Shown: one piece after another, positions 45,112 through 56,076 of the stretch
Layout: each line of letters opens with the position of its first letter
How positions within the stretch are numbered: the stretch's first letter is position 1
Source of the DNA: Chlorophyllum brunneum
Lineage: Eukaryota; Basidiomycota; Agaricomycetes; Agaricales; Agaricaceae
Assembly (NCBI GenBank): GCA_963576785.1
Contig: OY756144.1
Coordinates: 1,736,001-1,800,000 of the forward strand
DNA: 64,000 nucleotides
Reading direction: 5' to 3'
Translations under genes and position numbers: made by a program
The notes under the pieces: generated by a model
Database searches by the model: none
Told to the model about the DNA's origin: nothing
The model's input: only the letters and a program-made list of their open reading frames with translations

Positions 45112-48100
45112 ATGGGGAACTCAGCTGTGAAGAATCCGTATTTAAAAACTGTGTCTTCGGCCTCTACAAACCGTACAAATCCTACAGCGAGCCGGACAAT
45201 ACTGAGCCTCGCGCCACGGAAGACTGTTCGTGATACTGGCCCCAAATCATACTCAACTCAGAGTTCTGTGTCACAGAATAAGGGAAAAGGTGCGCTGTGC
45301 TGGCCCCATGAATTACTTTTTGACTTATGATAGGCATTAAAACAGGCAGATCTATTACGCCAGAGCTACAACCTTCTCATGAAATCATCGACGTCGATGC
45401 TGACCTTACATCTACCGACGCCCTCGATCTCATTGCCGACTCACCACCCACGACTTCGGTATATTTTGACTCCGAACACGCATCGAGCTTGCGAGCGGGT
45501 CGAAATGAAGAACCGATTGCTGGACCTTCGTTAATTGGGGATGGAGAGCATACTAAACGGCTTCAAGCGAAGCATGAGGATACCAAGTCCAAATCCGAGC
45601 CCAACCGACAAAGTATATCACCCATAGGGTCGTTTTCAGAAATTGAGAGTGTTCCGAAGGCGGAGGTCAGGGAGAAGGTGGCCATGTTCGAAGCCTTGGG
45701 CTCGGGGAACTCGAAGAGATTACCTGTTGTCAATTTTAAAAAGTCGAAGAAGAATGGGATGCAGCCAAGGGGAGGTTTTTCAAAGGTATTTAGGGTTATT
45801 TCTCAGGTTTATACCCCCTGTACTTATGAATACGGTCCCAGCCCCAGCCGGGACCACCACCTCAGATCGTTTTGGACAGCTTAAGCGAACCCTCAGGTTT
45901 TGGGAAACGTGTTTCTCGGCCTGCTTCGGTGCACCATTCCAGCTATTTACCCATAGCGATGGTGTGTCTTGGTATACAGCAATGTCCCGAGTACGGAGCC
46001 CTTTCCCTCGACGACGAGGGCAAAACAATCAAAATCTCGGGCCGCTCGTCTCAAACTGAACCAATACTTTTGCCAGTCTCAGAAAAAAGCGTCTCTGAGT
46101 TACAGGTACGAAGTTTGGCTTATTCATGGGAACAAACTTTAAGAGCTACCTGAAGTTCTCAGATCCGAGGGTTCTTGAGCCTGGTATTCATGCTCCTATT
46201 CTCCACTTGAAACCATCAGAATCTGCACAATTCCCTCCATGGCAGTCACACTTCAGTAGCGTCTTTCAGCCTGGTTCGCCTCCCTTTCCCCTCTTTGCAA
46301 TCTATGCAGCTCAATCCATCAGGTCGTAAGGACAACAGGGGGCAGCTCGCGATAAAATTCAACACCGAAGACCCCGCCTGGGACTTGACCGTGTACAAGA
46401 GGTGGATGGACAAATTAAAGCCCCATGCAAAGAGCTCAGTCCTCCGTCCAACGTAAGAGGTTCGTCAGAGCTAGTCATGCTGAGGCTGATTTTCACCTAC
46501 AGGGACTCTAGAGTCTTATGGAGTGCTCTCGAAAAAGGAGCTAAATACTGTTCTGGTGATGTAGAACACTCACTTACCTACTTGGCAAAACAGAGTGAAG
46601 GCGGGAGGTCCCGCAGGTTCGAGGAAAACTGTGACTTAGACGCGGTTTCAACTAGTTCTTCGTCAGTATCCATAATTTCTAACTTATACTATCTTGTGTC
46701 GATCTAGAGACTTCCAGGTCCAGGATCAAACGCACAGAAGACCTTCAGAAGTTCCGTCATGCGCCCGATAATAAGATGGTACCACTTGGCCGAAAGAGAA
46801 TTTCAGATACCCAAAGCGAAAACAAAGTGTCCACGGAGATCTCTATGGTCGAACCCCCGTCAGTCTCTTTGTCTCTGCTGATCTTGACATTACTAAATTG
46901 TTAACAGTCCCAAGCGGCAGCGCACTGAAGAATCCAGGTCTCTTCGACGATCCACCAGGCAACAAGAAAAAGCCGCCAACTATGATGCCGATGAACTGTT
47001 AGGAGTCCTCTTCACTATCTTGCAAATATTTTCCTGATCATTCGATACAGGATCTTAGTGTATCCCTTCGGCGTTCCCGGCGCAGTCAATGTGACTGCAG
47101 GTGATCTTGCTCGGTTGCAACCTGAGGAATTCTTGAACGATACCCTGATTGAATTCGGCCTCAAGTAAGTTCACTGCTTTTCAATTACTCAACTGCCTCG
47201 AGCTAAAACTTTTCATAGGTCTTGGTTAAGGGAGTTGGAGGCAACGAACCCTGTGCTTGCTTCGCAGGTGTACTTATTCAACTCATTCTTTTACAAGAAG
47301 CTGAATAAGCGCAAGTATGTACTCCCCCTCAGTATAAAGGACAATGGGCTGATGTACGGCAGTATCCAAGAGGGCTTTCATAGCGTCCGCAAGTGGACGT
47401 CCAAGATCGATATCTTCAGCAAGAAGTACGTAATAATACCGATTAATGAACAGTACGTATAAAGAACGTCACAAAAATATGAAATCTTACTAATTTCGTA
47501 CAATATCTTAGCCTACACTGGTACCTGGCAGTGATTTACGAGCCTGAACACGTTTTACAGCAGCTGCCTTATTCCCTCACTCCTCATAGCAATGTAATGA
47601 CAAGGAAGCAAACCCGAGACTTGCGAGCTTCAGAGGAGGTGGTTGGAGCCGAGTCCAGAGTCGAGGTCCGGGGTGCCGCCAGTTCTGATGTGCAGGATGG
47701 CACAGCAAGCGAGAATGAAGTAGAAAGGCTGGCATTTTCTACTTCTTGCTCCGTCACCACCACGAACGAACATTCATCAACGACGAGTTCAGCGTCTGAT
47801 CTCAAGGAGGCTTTGGTTAAGGAAGCATCCGACACTCTCACTCCGGATATTGTACCTGGTTCACCAATGAGTGTCGACGTGGAGCTCCCAGCAATGGAGA
47901 TTGGTGATTCATCATCATCGAGATCCGCGGTATCAGATTCAATGATGGCTAATGGTGCAAACACACGAGTTGAAGTTCCTGACGGTTCTCAAGCGATTAC
48001 TATGCTGGTTGATGTGGAAGTAGAAGTTACGCCCGCTCGATTCTATGGGAAATCATATACCAGCAAACCTCGGAAGCAGGAGCATACCGGCAGTGAGGAG

Positions 48101-48798
48101 AGCGTTGTAAATGGTCTACCAAGGTCAGTTTTGAATCATATCAATATCCTTTTATCTGACGCACGGGATGGAGTAGGACCAAAATTTTCATCCTGGACTC
48201 TCTTGGAAATCGGCATCCACAGGCAATGAAGCAGTTGACCAACTGGCTGCATCTTGAAGCTCTGGACAAGAAGAATGTTCCAAAGCCAGTAAGTGCCGTT
48301 ACTAAAACGGTTCCGGTAAGCCTGCTCAGCATTTCTACGGGGTTTATGTACTGACCCGATGCATGTAGGTACCTGTCCAGCCTAACTATTGTGATTGTGG
48401 ACTCTACGTCCTTCATTTCGCTAAAACTTTCATGTCGGATCCCCAACATTACTGTCAGATGATAATGGTGCGTCCGAAGAGCAAGGGGCTGCAATACTCA
48501 ACTGATCTACGCTTTCTTCCTTCAGACAAAGGAGCGAACCACTATGTCAGAAAGGCAAGCTGACTGGAAAGATGAATCCGTTGCAACGATGCGGGAGGAA
48601 CTTCGAGGCAAAATTCTGATGTTGTCCGAGGAATGGCGCCAACTACGGGCTGCTCGGGAGGAAGAGAAGAAGCAGCAACAGCAAGAGCAGCAGAAGGTGG
48701 AAGAAAGTGATGAGGACAGTGATGTTGCTATAGTGGAGCATGTCAAGGCGAGCGGGAAGAAAGGCAGATCAAGGAAAACTACTCGGACAAAGGGCTGA
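45112..48798 (+). CDS. ULP2: Ulp2/SENP6-7-type SUMO protease (C48)
   Basis: This cysteine protease trims poly-SUMO chains in the nucleus. A Ser/Lys-rich, disordered N-terminal ~550 residues leads to the protease start (VYPFGVPGAVNVTAGDLARL, then PEEFLNDTLIEFGLK). The core has NSFFYKKLNK, GSIQEGFHSVRKWTSKIDIF and VIIPINEHLHWYLAVI, with catalytic His at 47516-47518. A Ser/Glu-rich insertion of roughly 210 residues follows. Then comes FILDSLGNRHPQAMKQL with catalytic Asp at 48196-48198, and PNYCDCGLYVLHFAKTFM with catalytic Cys at 48396-48398. The split core and YCDCGLY wording point to Ulp2 rather than Ulp1. The C-terminal tail is Gln/Glu-rich, ending in a basic GRSRKTTRTKG. More than ten introns. 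ATG 45112 is my best start; an upstream ATG at 44931 is in another exon/frame. AOS1 of the same pathway lies 26 kb away. Confidence 0.85.
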
Positions 48799-49098
48799 AT
48801 CTGTTTTCTCTTTTACTTTTTTTGGGTGCATTCTGTCAATTCCGTTCAATGCATGCATGGTTTCAAGGATTTCATGAATATTCCCTACGTTTACAATTCA
48901 TGTTTAATTCTTTTGTAGCTATACCAGCATCTGTCACACTGTACTTTAAAAACGCAACACCATAATATAATAGCAGCCTATATAAATTGTAGTAATATTA
49001 TCGATCAAGGCTGAGGGTGTTCGTATATATCGTCCTACATCTAATTGCAAGGGATACAGATAGTGCAGCGGGTAGAAATAAGATGCACGGCTTTTGCG
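48799..49098. other. Convergent intergenic region
   Basis: 300 AT-rich bases separate the stops of the SUMO protease and uL6m. Poly-T and TATATAA-type stretches would serve as polyadenylation or termination signals for both. No coding frame. Confidence 0.5.
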
Positions 49099-49792
49099 TT
49101 ACTTCTTTTTCACGCTCTTAATTCTGATCATCTCGTCTCCAACGAAGATACCCTATACAGAGTGCGGAGTCAGTTTGTCCAGGTACCATGCATGAAGCGC
49201 AACCTACTTTGCCTTTGTACGGTTCTGGCTTTCGATACTCCCGGATCTTCGCAGCAAACAGTCCCAGCTGATGCTTGTCCGTACATGACAAAACAATTTT
49301 TGTCGGGATAGACACCTCCGCCTTGATATGGGGTGGAATAGGGACCATGATATTATGCGAATGCCCAACTTTCATGTTGATGCGCTGTGCCTTCACACCA
49401 GATGCCGCGGCTCGCGGGTCAGCTTCCACCGCCGCTCGAAAACCCACGCCAACAAGGTAGAGAGGTACAGTGAACCCCTCAGTCATTCCCTGGATCGCGT
49501 TTGCAATGTGCGTACGCGTTGTTCCCCACATCTGACGTTGTTCTTTAACTCCTGCATCTTCGACAGTCACAGCGATTGTGTCTGTTTTGGGATTGGTGAT
49601 CTTCATGTATGGCCTGAGTGGGATAGAGGTTACGCCGAGGGGCCCAGCGATGGTAAGTTCAGTTGGGGTGGGAGTGAGGGTGATGGAGGGAGGGTATTTG
49701 ACGGGGTTGCGTCCTATATGAGAGACATGCTTGCTGAGAGAGGCCGACGTGCTGAAGGAGCGGGCAGGGCCCAGCGCGCGTCGCAGAAGCAT
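49099..49792 (-). CDS. MRPL6: Mitochondrial large-subunit ribosomal protein uL6m
   Basis: A bacterial-type L6 with a presequence: the N-terminus MLLRRALGPARSFSTSASLS is Arg/Ser-rich and lacks acids, then HIGRNPVKYP starts the ribosomal protein. Two L6 beta domains follow: LTIAGPLGVTSIPLRPYMKI, TRTHIANAIQGMTEGFTVPL, LVGVGFRAAVEADP, NMKVGHSHNIMVPIPPHI, VLSCTDKHQLGLFAAKIREY and RKPEPYKGKG. A small terminal exon (49099-49152, 18 codons with the stop) behind a GTAGGT...ATAG intron supplies IFVGDEMIRIKSVKKK, the usual L6 end. Reading through that intron would give an unrelated tail instead. Function: large subunit of the mitochondrial ribosome. Only 95 bp separate its start from the ARC1 stop on the same strand. 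Confidence 0.93.
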
Positions 49793-49887
49793 TGCTGGCC
49801 TCGTTCACGCAAAAATGTCAGAGCCTCCGAGCTTGTTTGTCCCAGAGGACAATGCCAAATAACGTGTCTATTTAAACTACACAAGAT

Positions 49888-51464
49888 TTATGATAGCGAG
49901 GCCCCGACCAGCGTGGGTGCCACACAAATTCCATCCCTCGTGCGAATCCTATGAGCGCTGTTTGTTGTCGGGTTCACCCAGGCAGCCTCCCTGGATTCGA
50001 GGGTGATAAAGCCCGGCTGGATTGTCTCAAAAATCTTCTTCTTTGGGTTGAGTTGAGAAAGTGGTGTGGCATCTTGTATTTGGCATGTCAGTCAAAACCC
50101 AGCGATATGTGAAAAAGTGGAAACTCACTTTCGAACTCGGTACCTTCGAAGTAAACCCGTTCACCGGGTTTAGAACCTGGAGGAGGCCGAATTAGCTCAA
50201 TACCCGCTTCCTTTCCGTCTTTCGATGTGGCCTGCAAGCTCAAATATCAGCGTGGTAGAGGGCGGCGAAAGCTAAGCCACATACACAGAGAACCATGGCG
50301 AAACTTTTCACTCCACGCATATTGGCGGGCTTCAAATTGCACTATGGTGTCATGTCAATTTCCCGGCTCAGGTTGGCCCGTCGAGGCAGCTCACCACAGC
50401 AACAAGGTACTTTTCCCTCATTTCTTCAATAGGAATATAGTTCACGAGACCAGAAACAACAGTACGAGGGCCAGTCTCTTCACCGATGTCGATTTGCTGT
50501 GGAGAGTGTCAATCCAGGCGACAAGTGTCCTGCGCCGGCCCACCTCAATATAGAGTCCGTCAGCGTCTGGGTGCTTGATGACTGGAGGTAAGATTAGAGC
50601 ATGATCGAATCGCTGCGATGGACATCTCACCATCTACAATACGACCCACACGAAGGTCAATCATCGAAGGAACGGGTTCTCCGGCGTCCTCAGCCGCAAG
50701 ACTCGCCTTCCCGCCCTTATTCTTCTTTCCACCCTCTTCACTAGCAGTAACATCCTTCTTCTTCTCTTTCTTCTCCTTTTTCTGGGCTTTTTCTTGAGGC
50801 TGCGGCGGGGCTGCTGTCGCCTCGGTGGCAGGAGCAAGGGAAGTGGAAGGGGCCTCTTGTGGAGATGTAGCACCGACAGCTTTCTTCTCTTTCTTCTTCG
50901 GAAGCTCTACCTTCCTCTCGACAGCAGGTGCGTTGGCAAAGTCAAATTGTACGACACCGAACGCAGGTGCAAAGGGTGTAACCGCTATCCGGATAGGCTT
51001 TTGGTTCTGAATGTGGTCAAAATATCGGGTGACAGAGGGCGTGGAATAATATTGAGGAGGCTGAAATTGAGACTGCAAGACGAAACTGCTGGTCAGCGTC
51101 ACTGGTTCTTCCAGTTGTATGTTCATTTCGCCTACAATTATAGGATAGAGGGAGCCGTAGAGTGCAATATCCGCCGCGGTAAAGTAATTGGTCGCCACAT
51201 AGGTCTTTGGCAGTAGTGTAGCTTCCAGGCCCTGTGGCATAGCCCGTGGTCAGCAGTAGATTGACGAAGGAGACCAAGTATGGGGTAGACCTTTAATCCT
51301 GGGTCACCAACGACTGCGCTACTCTTTTCAATCCAGCCAACGACCTCTTTCCGGTCACCCTCGGTCTCGCCAAGATACTTCTGCCCGTTCTCAGTGACGG
51401 TGGTAACAAGCTCCTTTACAGGAGACCTCAGTTTCGCAACTGCATCCTGGAAACTGGAAGACAT
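49888..51464 (-). CDS. ARC1: Arc1/AIMP1-like tRNA-binding cofactor (GST-like + EMAPII)
   Basis: Arc1 carries tRNAs to methionyl- and glutamyl-tRNA synthetases in the cytosol. The N-terminal part has a GST-C-like fold (LPKTYVATNYFTAADIALYG). A Lys-rich linker follows (EKAQKKEKKEKKKDVTASEE). The C-terminal EMAPII/OB-fold tRNA-binding domain reads MIDLRVGRIVDG, then KHPDADGLYIE, GPRTVVSGLVNYIPIEEM, NLKPANMRGVKSFAMVLCA, GERVYFEG, PKKKIFETIQPGF and ends GICVAPTLVGASLS. About six introns. I prefer ATG 51464 (MSSSFQDAV). An ATG at 51533 adds 23 residues (MTMAFLTRLSVISRLSIPIH...), all basic or hydrophobic, which could target a second form to mitochondria. AIMP1 or a synthetase extension are alternatives, but the three-part layout fits Arc1. 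Confidence 0.9.
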
Positions 51465-51623
51465 GGTGCTTCTGTGGATGGGGATTGATAATCGGGAAAT
51501 AACTGATAATCGAGTCAAGAATGCCATGGTCACTTGGAGGACAAGTGTGCACGTGATAGGACGCCACTAAGAGACGCGGTGATTTAAATGTAGATCTAAT
51601 AGCGTCTAGTAGTGGATTTCTAC
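51465..51623. promoter_or_regulatory. ARC1 promoter / oxygenase 3' region with E-box
   Basis: 159 bp between ARC1's start and the oxygenase stop on the same strand. CACGTG is at 51550-51555, 86 bp before the preferred ARC1 ATG and 17 bp before the upstream ATG at 51533. A bHLH site is possible, but the hexamer is common in the window. Confidence 0.35.
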
Positions 51624-53118
51624 TCAGTTGTACCTATCCCTGCTCGTTGTAAAGTTCTTTCCAACCTTGCTCTTCAGAAATTCTCCATAAATTATGGGCC
51701 GTCGCAACGGCTCCATCTTCCCCTCGTCCTGCCTGCCGCGGATGCGGAGAGCAGCGTCCAGAGGCTTGACAAGCGCATCGAAGTTAGGCTCAAAGAAGAA
51801 CGGGATCCTGACATAGTCAGTATATTCCATGCCTTTCTCCTCAAACATACTCACGAAACGCTGTTGACATAGCGATCAGCGTGCCCCTTCTGATAAGCAG
51901 AGAACGTACCGGTAGTTCGACCCTCTGTGAACGACCCGATGCAAAGTGGAACGGTAAAGTCCGTTTGTCCAGATCTCCCACACTGGTGGACGATGTCAAG
52001 CGATCCGGCAGCATGATCAAATCGTGGACTCACTTTCACCAATGTTGCACACGACACAACCTGGGTTCGGGTCCGCCGTTATCCAGATACCCTCCTCCCC
52101 ACCTTCAGCGGGGAGACCAGACCCAGCATCTTTCTTGATGCCCGGACGGTTTAAGAAGACCTGTAAAGCATTCGGCGTTGGATCTGCATACAGGAAGCTG
52201 GAAATCCTGCAGTGAACAACGGTTAATGGAAATGAAGAACAAACCCACGTCAGACAGCCATAATCCCTGTCGAGGGCCGTGCAGCATATATTAGCGCCGT
52301 GTTCTCGCCAACCATATATTGACTCACTTGTGTGCCCCACAGGAAAATCCATTCTGGTCATTTGGAAGGGGAGGATATCCTGCCCAGTCCTCGTCAGAGA
52401 GCGGCGCGCACGTTCAACGAAGCGCTCACCAATGACCCTCATAACCCAAAAGCTGTCGTCTACCTGTGCGCGGAGTTCTTTCCACTCCCGCTTGGTCATC
52501 CCTAGCCCCTCAGCCATCCTAATACTCGACTTATCATGATCCACTCCAGACAAAGAGTGCTCAGACCACTCACGACCTCATCACAATCAATCCCAATTTC
52601 TTCATCTTCTCGGCCCATTCTTCGTATTTTTCCTTGAACATAGGAATGGTAGGCCATTGGTTCTCCCCCCACAATGGTTTCGTCTTATCTGGATCCGTGA
52701 CTGGCTTGTACATATCCAGTCCTTCATGATTGTCTGCTTCTCCATTTGTCACGTTCTCCTTCAACCTCGCATATCCTACAAGCAGCCCCTCAGAACTACG
52801 CTCAGCAGTCATTCAGCCCATAAACTCACCTCTCGCATGATCCTGATTACTCAAAGCAAGTTTATCTTTCTCCGCCTGAGGGAGCCCAAAAAAGTCTCGT
52901 CCAAGCCTCGCCAACTCCTCCGGCTCCTTCGGATCTACGTATGCCGCAATATTGAGATAGAAGAACCCATAATCGATACAAGCCTGGTGTAGTGCCGCCG
53001 CAGTCCTTCTCCTCCCCTCGATAACTGTAGGAGAAGACTCGTCACCGAGTAGCGGAGCGATATCAATAATCGGTAGCTTGTCGAGAAGTGGTGAAGACGT
53101 CGCTACAGTAGTTGTCAT
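51624..53118 (-). CDS. 2OG-Fe(II) oxygenase, isopenicillin-N-synthase-like
   Basis: A 2-oxoglutarate/Fe(II) dioxygenase of the IPNS-like fold (DIOX_N + 2OG-FeII_Oxy). The N-terminal domain reads LPIIDIAPLLGDESS and HQACIDYGFFYLNIAAYVDP. The catalytic domain is broken by introns but reassembles to GYPPLPNDQNGFSCGAHKDY, giving the HxD iron ligands (His codon at 52330-52332, Asp just after an intron ending CGACAG). The second His lies in STLHRVVHRGSNYR near 51930, followed by RVSVPFFFEPNFDAL, which supplies the 2OG-binding Arg-x-Ser. The gene ends at 51624. About eight short introns. Substrate unknown: fungal homologues include biosynthetic and catabolic enzymes, and no biosynthetic cluster surrounds it. 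ATG 53118 gives a complete N-terminus. Confidence 0.87.
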
Positions 53119-53491
53119 AATTGGATATTAGTATGTCTCGGTCGTCAAACTGGCGCTGGGGCCTGAGGACTGAGCGGTTGCACTGAGAAGTCCCGGAATC
53201 CAAACGGTCGCAGCCTTAATTGGGGGGGCCGGATGGACGATTCCAGGGGTGTCAGTTCCAGAGAATATTCGCCATATGACCATTCATGGATTCCCTGTGA
53301 TAGAATCAAACTTCTGTAAACCTTTTAAGTCCCAGACCACAGCCATTGAATCAAATATACAGCCCTGACAGATATTGCCACTATACACTGCCCAAAAGTC
53401 CTCTATTCAATAAATAACAAAGGCACAAGCGATGATAGACAGTATAGACGCAGCACTATAGCAAGGAGGGCTAATTGGTAACAAGCAGAAA
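53119..53491. other. Intergenic, oxygenase promoter
   Basis: 373 bp between the oxygenase start and the histone-fold gene stop. It has no open frame of note. AT-rich in the distal part (53380-53480). I see no repeat or RNA gene. Confidence 0.5.
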
Positions 53492-55075
53492 TTAATCAGT
53501 GTCCTCCACAATACGAGTATCCGCTGAATATATCGTCCGTCCTGGTGGAGGGGCAGGAGTTGACGAAGACGAGCCTACAGTTGATGCATGGTGACCAGAT
53601 ATAGAAGGTGCGCGAGGAGGGAATGGGCCACCAGGGCCCTGGAGGAACGCACTACCAGGACCAGTCAAAGGACCCGTCCAAGATGGTGGTTTGTCAAGAG
53701 ATTGACTTGTGTGCGTGGAATTCCCATTAAGGATGGGCACAGAAGACTGCAGTGCTCTTTGATGACCGGAAGGTTCGGATTCGTCCCATTGGGGAATCGG
53801 GGGGAGTCGAGGGACGTCGGAAAGATCTCGGCCAGGAGGTGGAGGTGGATGATGAGAGGAAGAGGCGCCATTTGATGTGCTCGTAGAGGGCTGTGAGTTC
53901 TTTGGCCGAGAATTCTCGCCGGTTCCATATAATCTACGACTCTTCTCTTTCCATTCCTCCCAAGTTTCAGTAGGCTCATTCAATGGGCGCTTTCCGGCGC
54001 TCGTACTGGAGGAGACGCGCGCTGCGGCAGTGGAAGCCGATTTTGAGCTCAATTGCCTCTTGTTGGGTACCCGCGGACAATCCATGGGCTTCATCTTGGA
54101 CACGGAGGCAGAGTCCGGGCCAGGAGATGATGTTTCGATGACCACAATATGGCGGCCATTGGCCCTTTAAATTTGATCAGCATGATAAATGATTTGTCTA
54201 TAAGGTAACATACACGACTGGTGGTAGGTCCGGAGAAGGCGGTTGGGGCGGTGGTCCGCGACCATCTTGGAATTGCATTGCGGGATCATCTTTGAGTAGT
54301 TCCCTTTCACGTTTGTCCCGTTGATGGAAAGCGCTGTACAACGTTCGAGGAGTTGGAATAGTTTCTGTATAGAGTAGTTAAGGTCGCTCCAATGGCTAGA
54401 CGGGTCAAAAAGTTATCTCACCGCGCAGGAAATTGAAGTCATATCGCTCCTTCACGACAGCAGCTGCGAGACCAATGTTAAGCACATGCATACGTACATG
54501 ACATATACCAACATACCCATATCATCATATCTAACCATGTTTCTGTTGAAATACGATGCACGTCCGTGACCAAGCTTAACGAACCTTCTGATGAATTCTT
54601 CCTGAGTTTCGGAATCATCAAATAAGTCTGAAGTAGTGGAATGCGGTACACATACAGTGGCGACAGAAAGTAAGAAGATACCCTCCTTTGAGAGGTTCAG
54701 ATTACCAAGCAAACCTGTAGCAAAGGCTACGTCAGAGGACATACGAAGCAAACATCCTGGCACACCTTCTGCCTGGAGTACGTTCTCTACTCGAACTGTG
54801 GGTAGTAGCGTCTGGCCGGGTCGACGTTCACCGCTTCTGGATGGAGGTGGTTTCTTTGGTGCGGGTACGTCTGGTTGCTGCTGGGGTTGGGGCTCTGGCG
54901 GGGTATCCGAATCGGAATCAAGCTGGTCAATCTCCTCCTCAGCGTCTTGTTCAGACTCTGTGATCGCGTCATCAACGTCGTCGATAGCTACGTCTGTTGT
55001 GAAATTATCCAGGGGTGAATTTTCGTTGCCGTCGTTTTCTCGGTAAAGGGCAGCGAGAGCATCTGGTTGGGGCAT
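53492..55075 (-). CDS. Histone-fold protein, Dpb3/CHRAC-like
   Basis: ATG 55075 (MPQPDALAALYREN) starts an acidic, Pro/Gln-rich N-terminus. Then comes a histone-fold of the CBFD/NFYB/HMF type: TLLPTVRVENVLQAEG, then across an intron LLGNLNLSKEGIFLLSVATE, EFIRRFVKLGHGRAS, NRNMVRYDDM and, in the next exon, VVKERYDFNFLREAIPTPRT. The fold resembles subunits such as Dpb3/POLE4 and CHRAC-15, which partner another histone-fold protein in DNA polymerase epsilon or chromatin remodellers. A long Pro/Ser-rich C-terminal tail (about 54140-53492, with NEPTETWEEWKEKSRRLYGT) is unusual for those small proteins and may be lineage-specific. The family call is sound; which complex it joins is inference. Confidence 0.7.
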
Positions 55076-55207
55076 GGAGGTAAGTGCGAAAGAAGTGGGG
55101 ATGTGTGCTTGGTATGGTAATGGCCCTGAGGGAGGACACAACCATCATTCAGTCACGTTCACAAGTCCTGCTCTATTGCTGTCCTACACTATTCATACAT
55201 TTACGGC

Positions 55208-55865
55208 TCATGCCACCTCTTCAATGTTCACCACCTTGCTCGCCTCGTCAGCAGTCTTGTTCAGAGCGACGCTCAGCACTCCATTCTGTAGCCTGGCCGT
55301 CACACTGTTGGGGTCTACCGGGCGCGGCAGCCACACGGTTCGGGTAAACGAGAAATTTCTGGTACACGGACGCTCAACGGAAATCTGTGTTGGACAATCG
55401 CTGCCTTTCATCGAGGTAGATTTGGATGCTACATCGAGTCCCCGTGTTAGCACTGAACACCCAACCCCAAATGGACATACCGTCGGTATACTCCGCGTCC
55501 ATGGCATCAGGCTTTACAGTTGTCTGTGCTTCGGCGGAGTCTGAGACTCCAGAGGACGACTTTTCCGTAACCTTGCCCTCAATCGTGATGCTCTGGTTTC
55601 CGTCCCCGAGACGAACCTGAAGATTATCTCGAGAGACCCCGGGAAGATCAGCATCAAGAATGTATTTATTTCCCTTCTCTGTCACATCGACAGCCAGACG
55701 AGCCACCATATTCAGGCCCGCAAACGGGTCTGCGAAGAGACTATCGCGGTCACGATGACGGGCTGCTCCGGGTGCGTAGAAACCGGGAGCGCGTCCATGG
55801 AATGGGTCGTCCAGCATGCGAAATAATGGACGAAATTCACGGAGGAGTTGGCGTGCAATAGACAT
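55208..55865 (-). CDS. Small heat-shock protein, Hsp20 / alpha-crystallin
   Basis: A chaperone of the alpha-crystallin family. The N-terminal arm (MSIARQLLREFRPLFRML) is followed by DPFAG. The core alpha-crystallin domain begins VDVTEKGNKYILDADLPGVS with DNLQVRLGDGNQSITIEGKV, and ends in RNFSFTRTVWLPRPVDPNSV and LQNGVLSVALNKTADE, with the conserved GVL (beta-9) element present. An intron at about 55424-55480 (GTATGT...GTAG) interrupts it; a Ser/Ala-rich loop (KSSSGVSDSAEAQTTVKP) precedes the junction. Typical stress-inducible protein. I chose ATG 55865 over an in-frame 55898 because MSIARQ is the usual family start. Heat-shock elements upstream were not evident by eye. Confidence 0.92.
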
Positions 55866-56076
55866 CGTGGAGAACTTTGGAGACCTGCATTGCGACACAA
55901 TGCCAGCTTATAAGACAGATTAGGCGGCTGTGTTCCAGACATTGGTCTCTGACGTAAGTCGCCCCTCTTCCCATCACAATCAAATACTGTACACTCTAGT
56001 TTGTAAATTACATCGTACACTAGCAAAGATTCCAATAACATATCGACCACGATAGATTACCCGGTGTATGCCAGCT

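Noticed and set aside
52268..52335. Oxygenase seemingly lacking its HxD iron ligands
   Set aside because: The readthrough frame misses it, but with a GTGAGT...CGACAG intron the GAHKDYG motif forms correctly.
51624..53118. Secondary-metabolite cluster around the 2OG oxygenase
   Set aside because: Flanks are housekeeping genes (ARC1, histone fold); no synthase, P450 or transporter is present.
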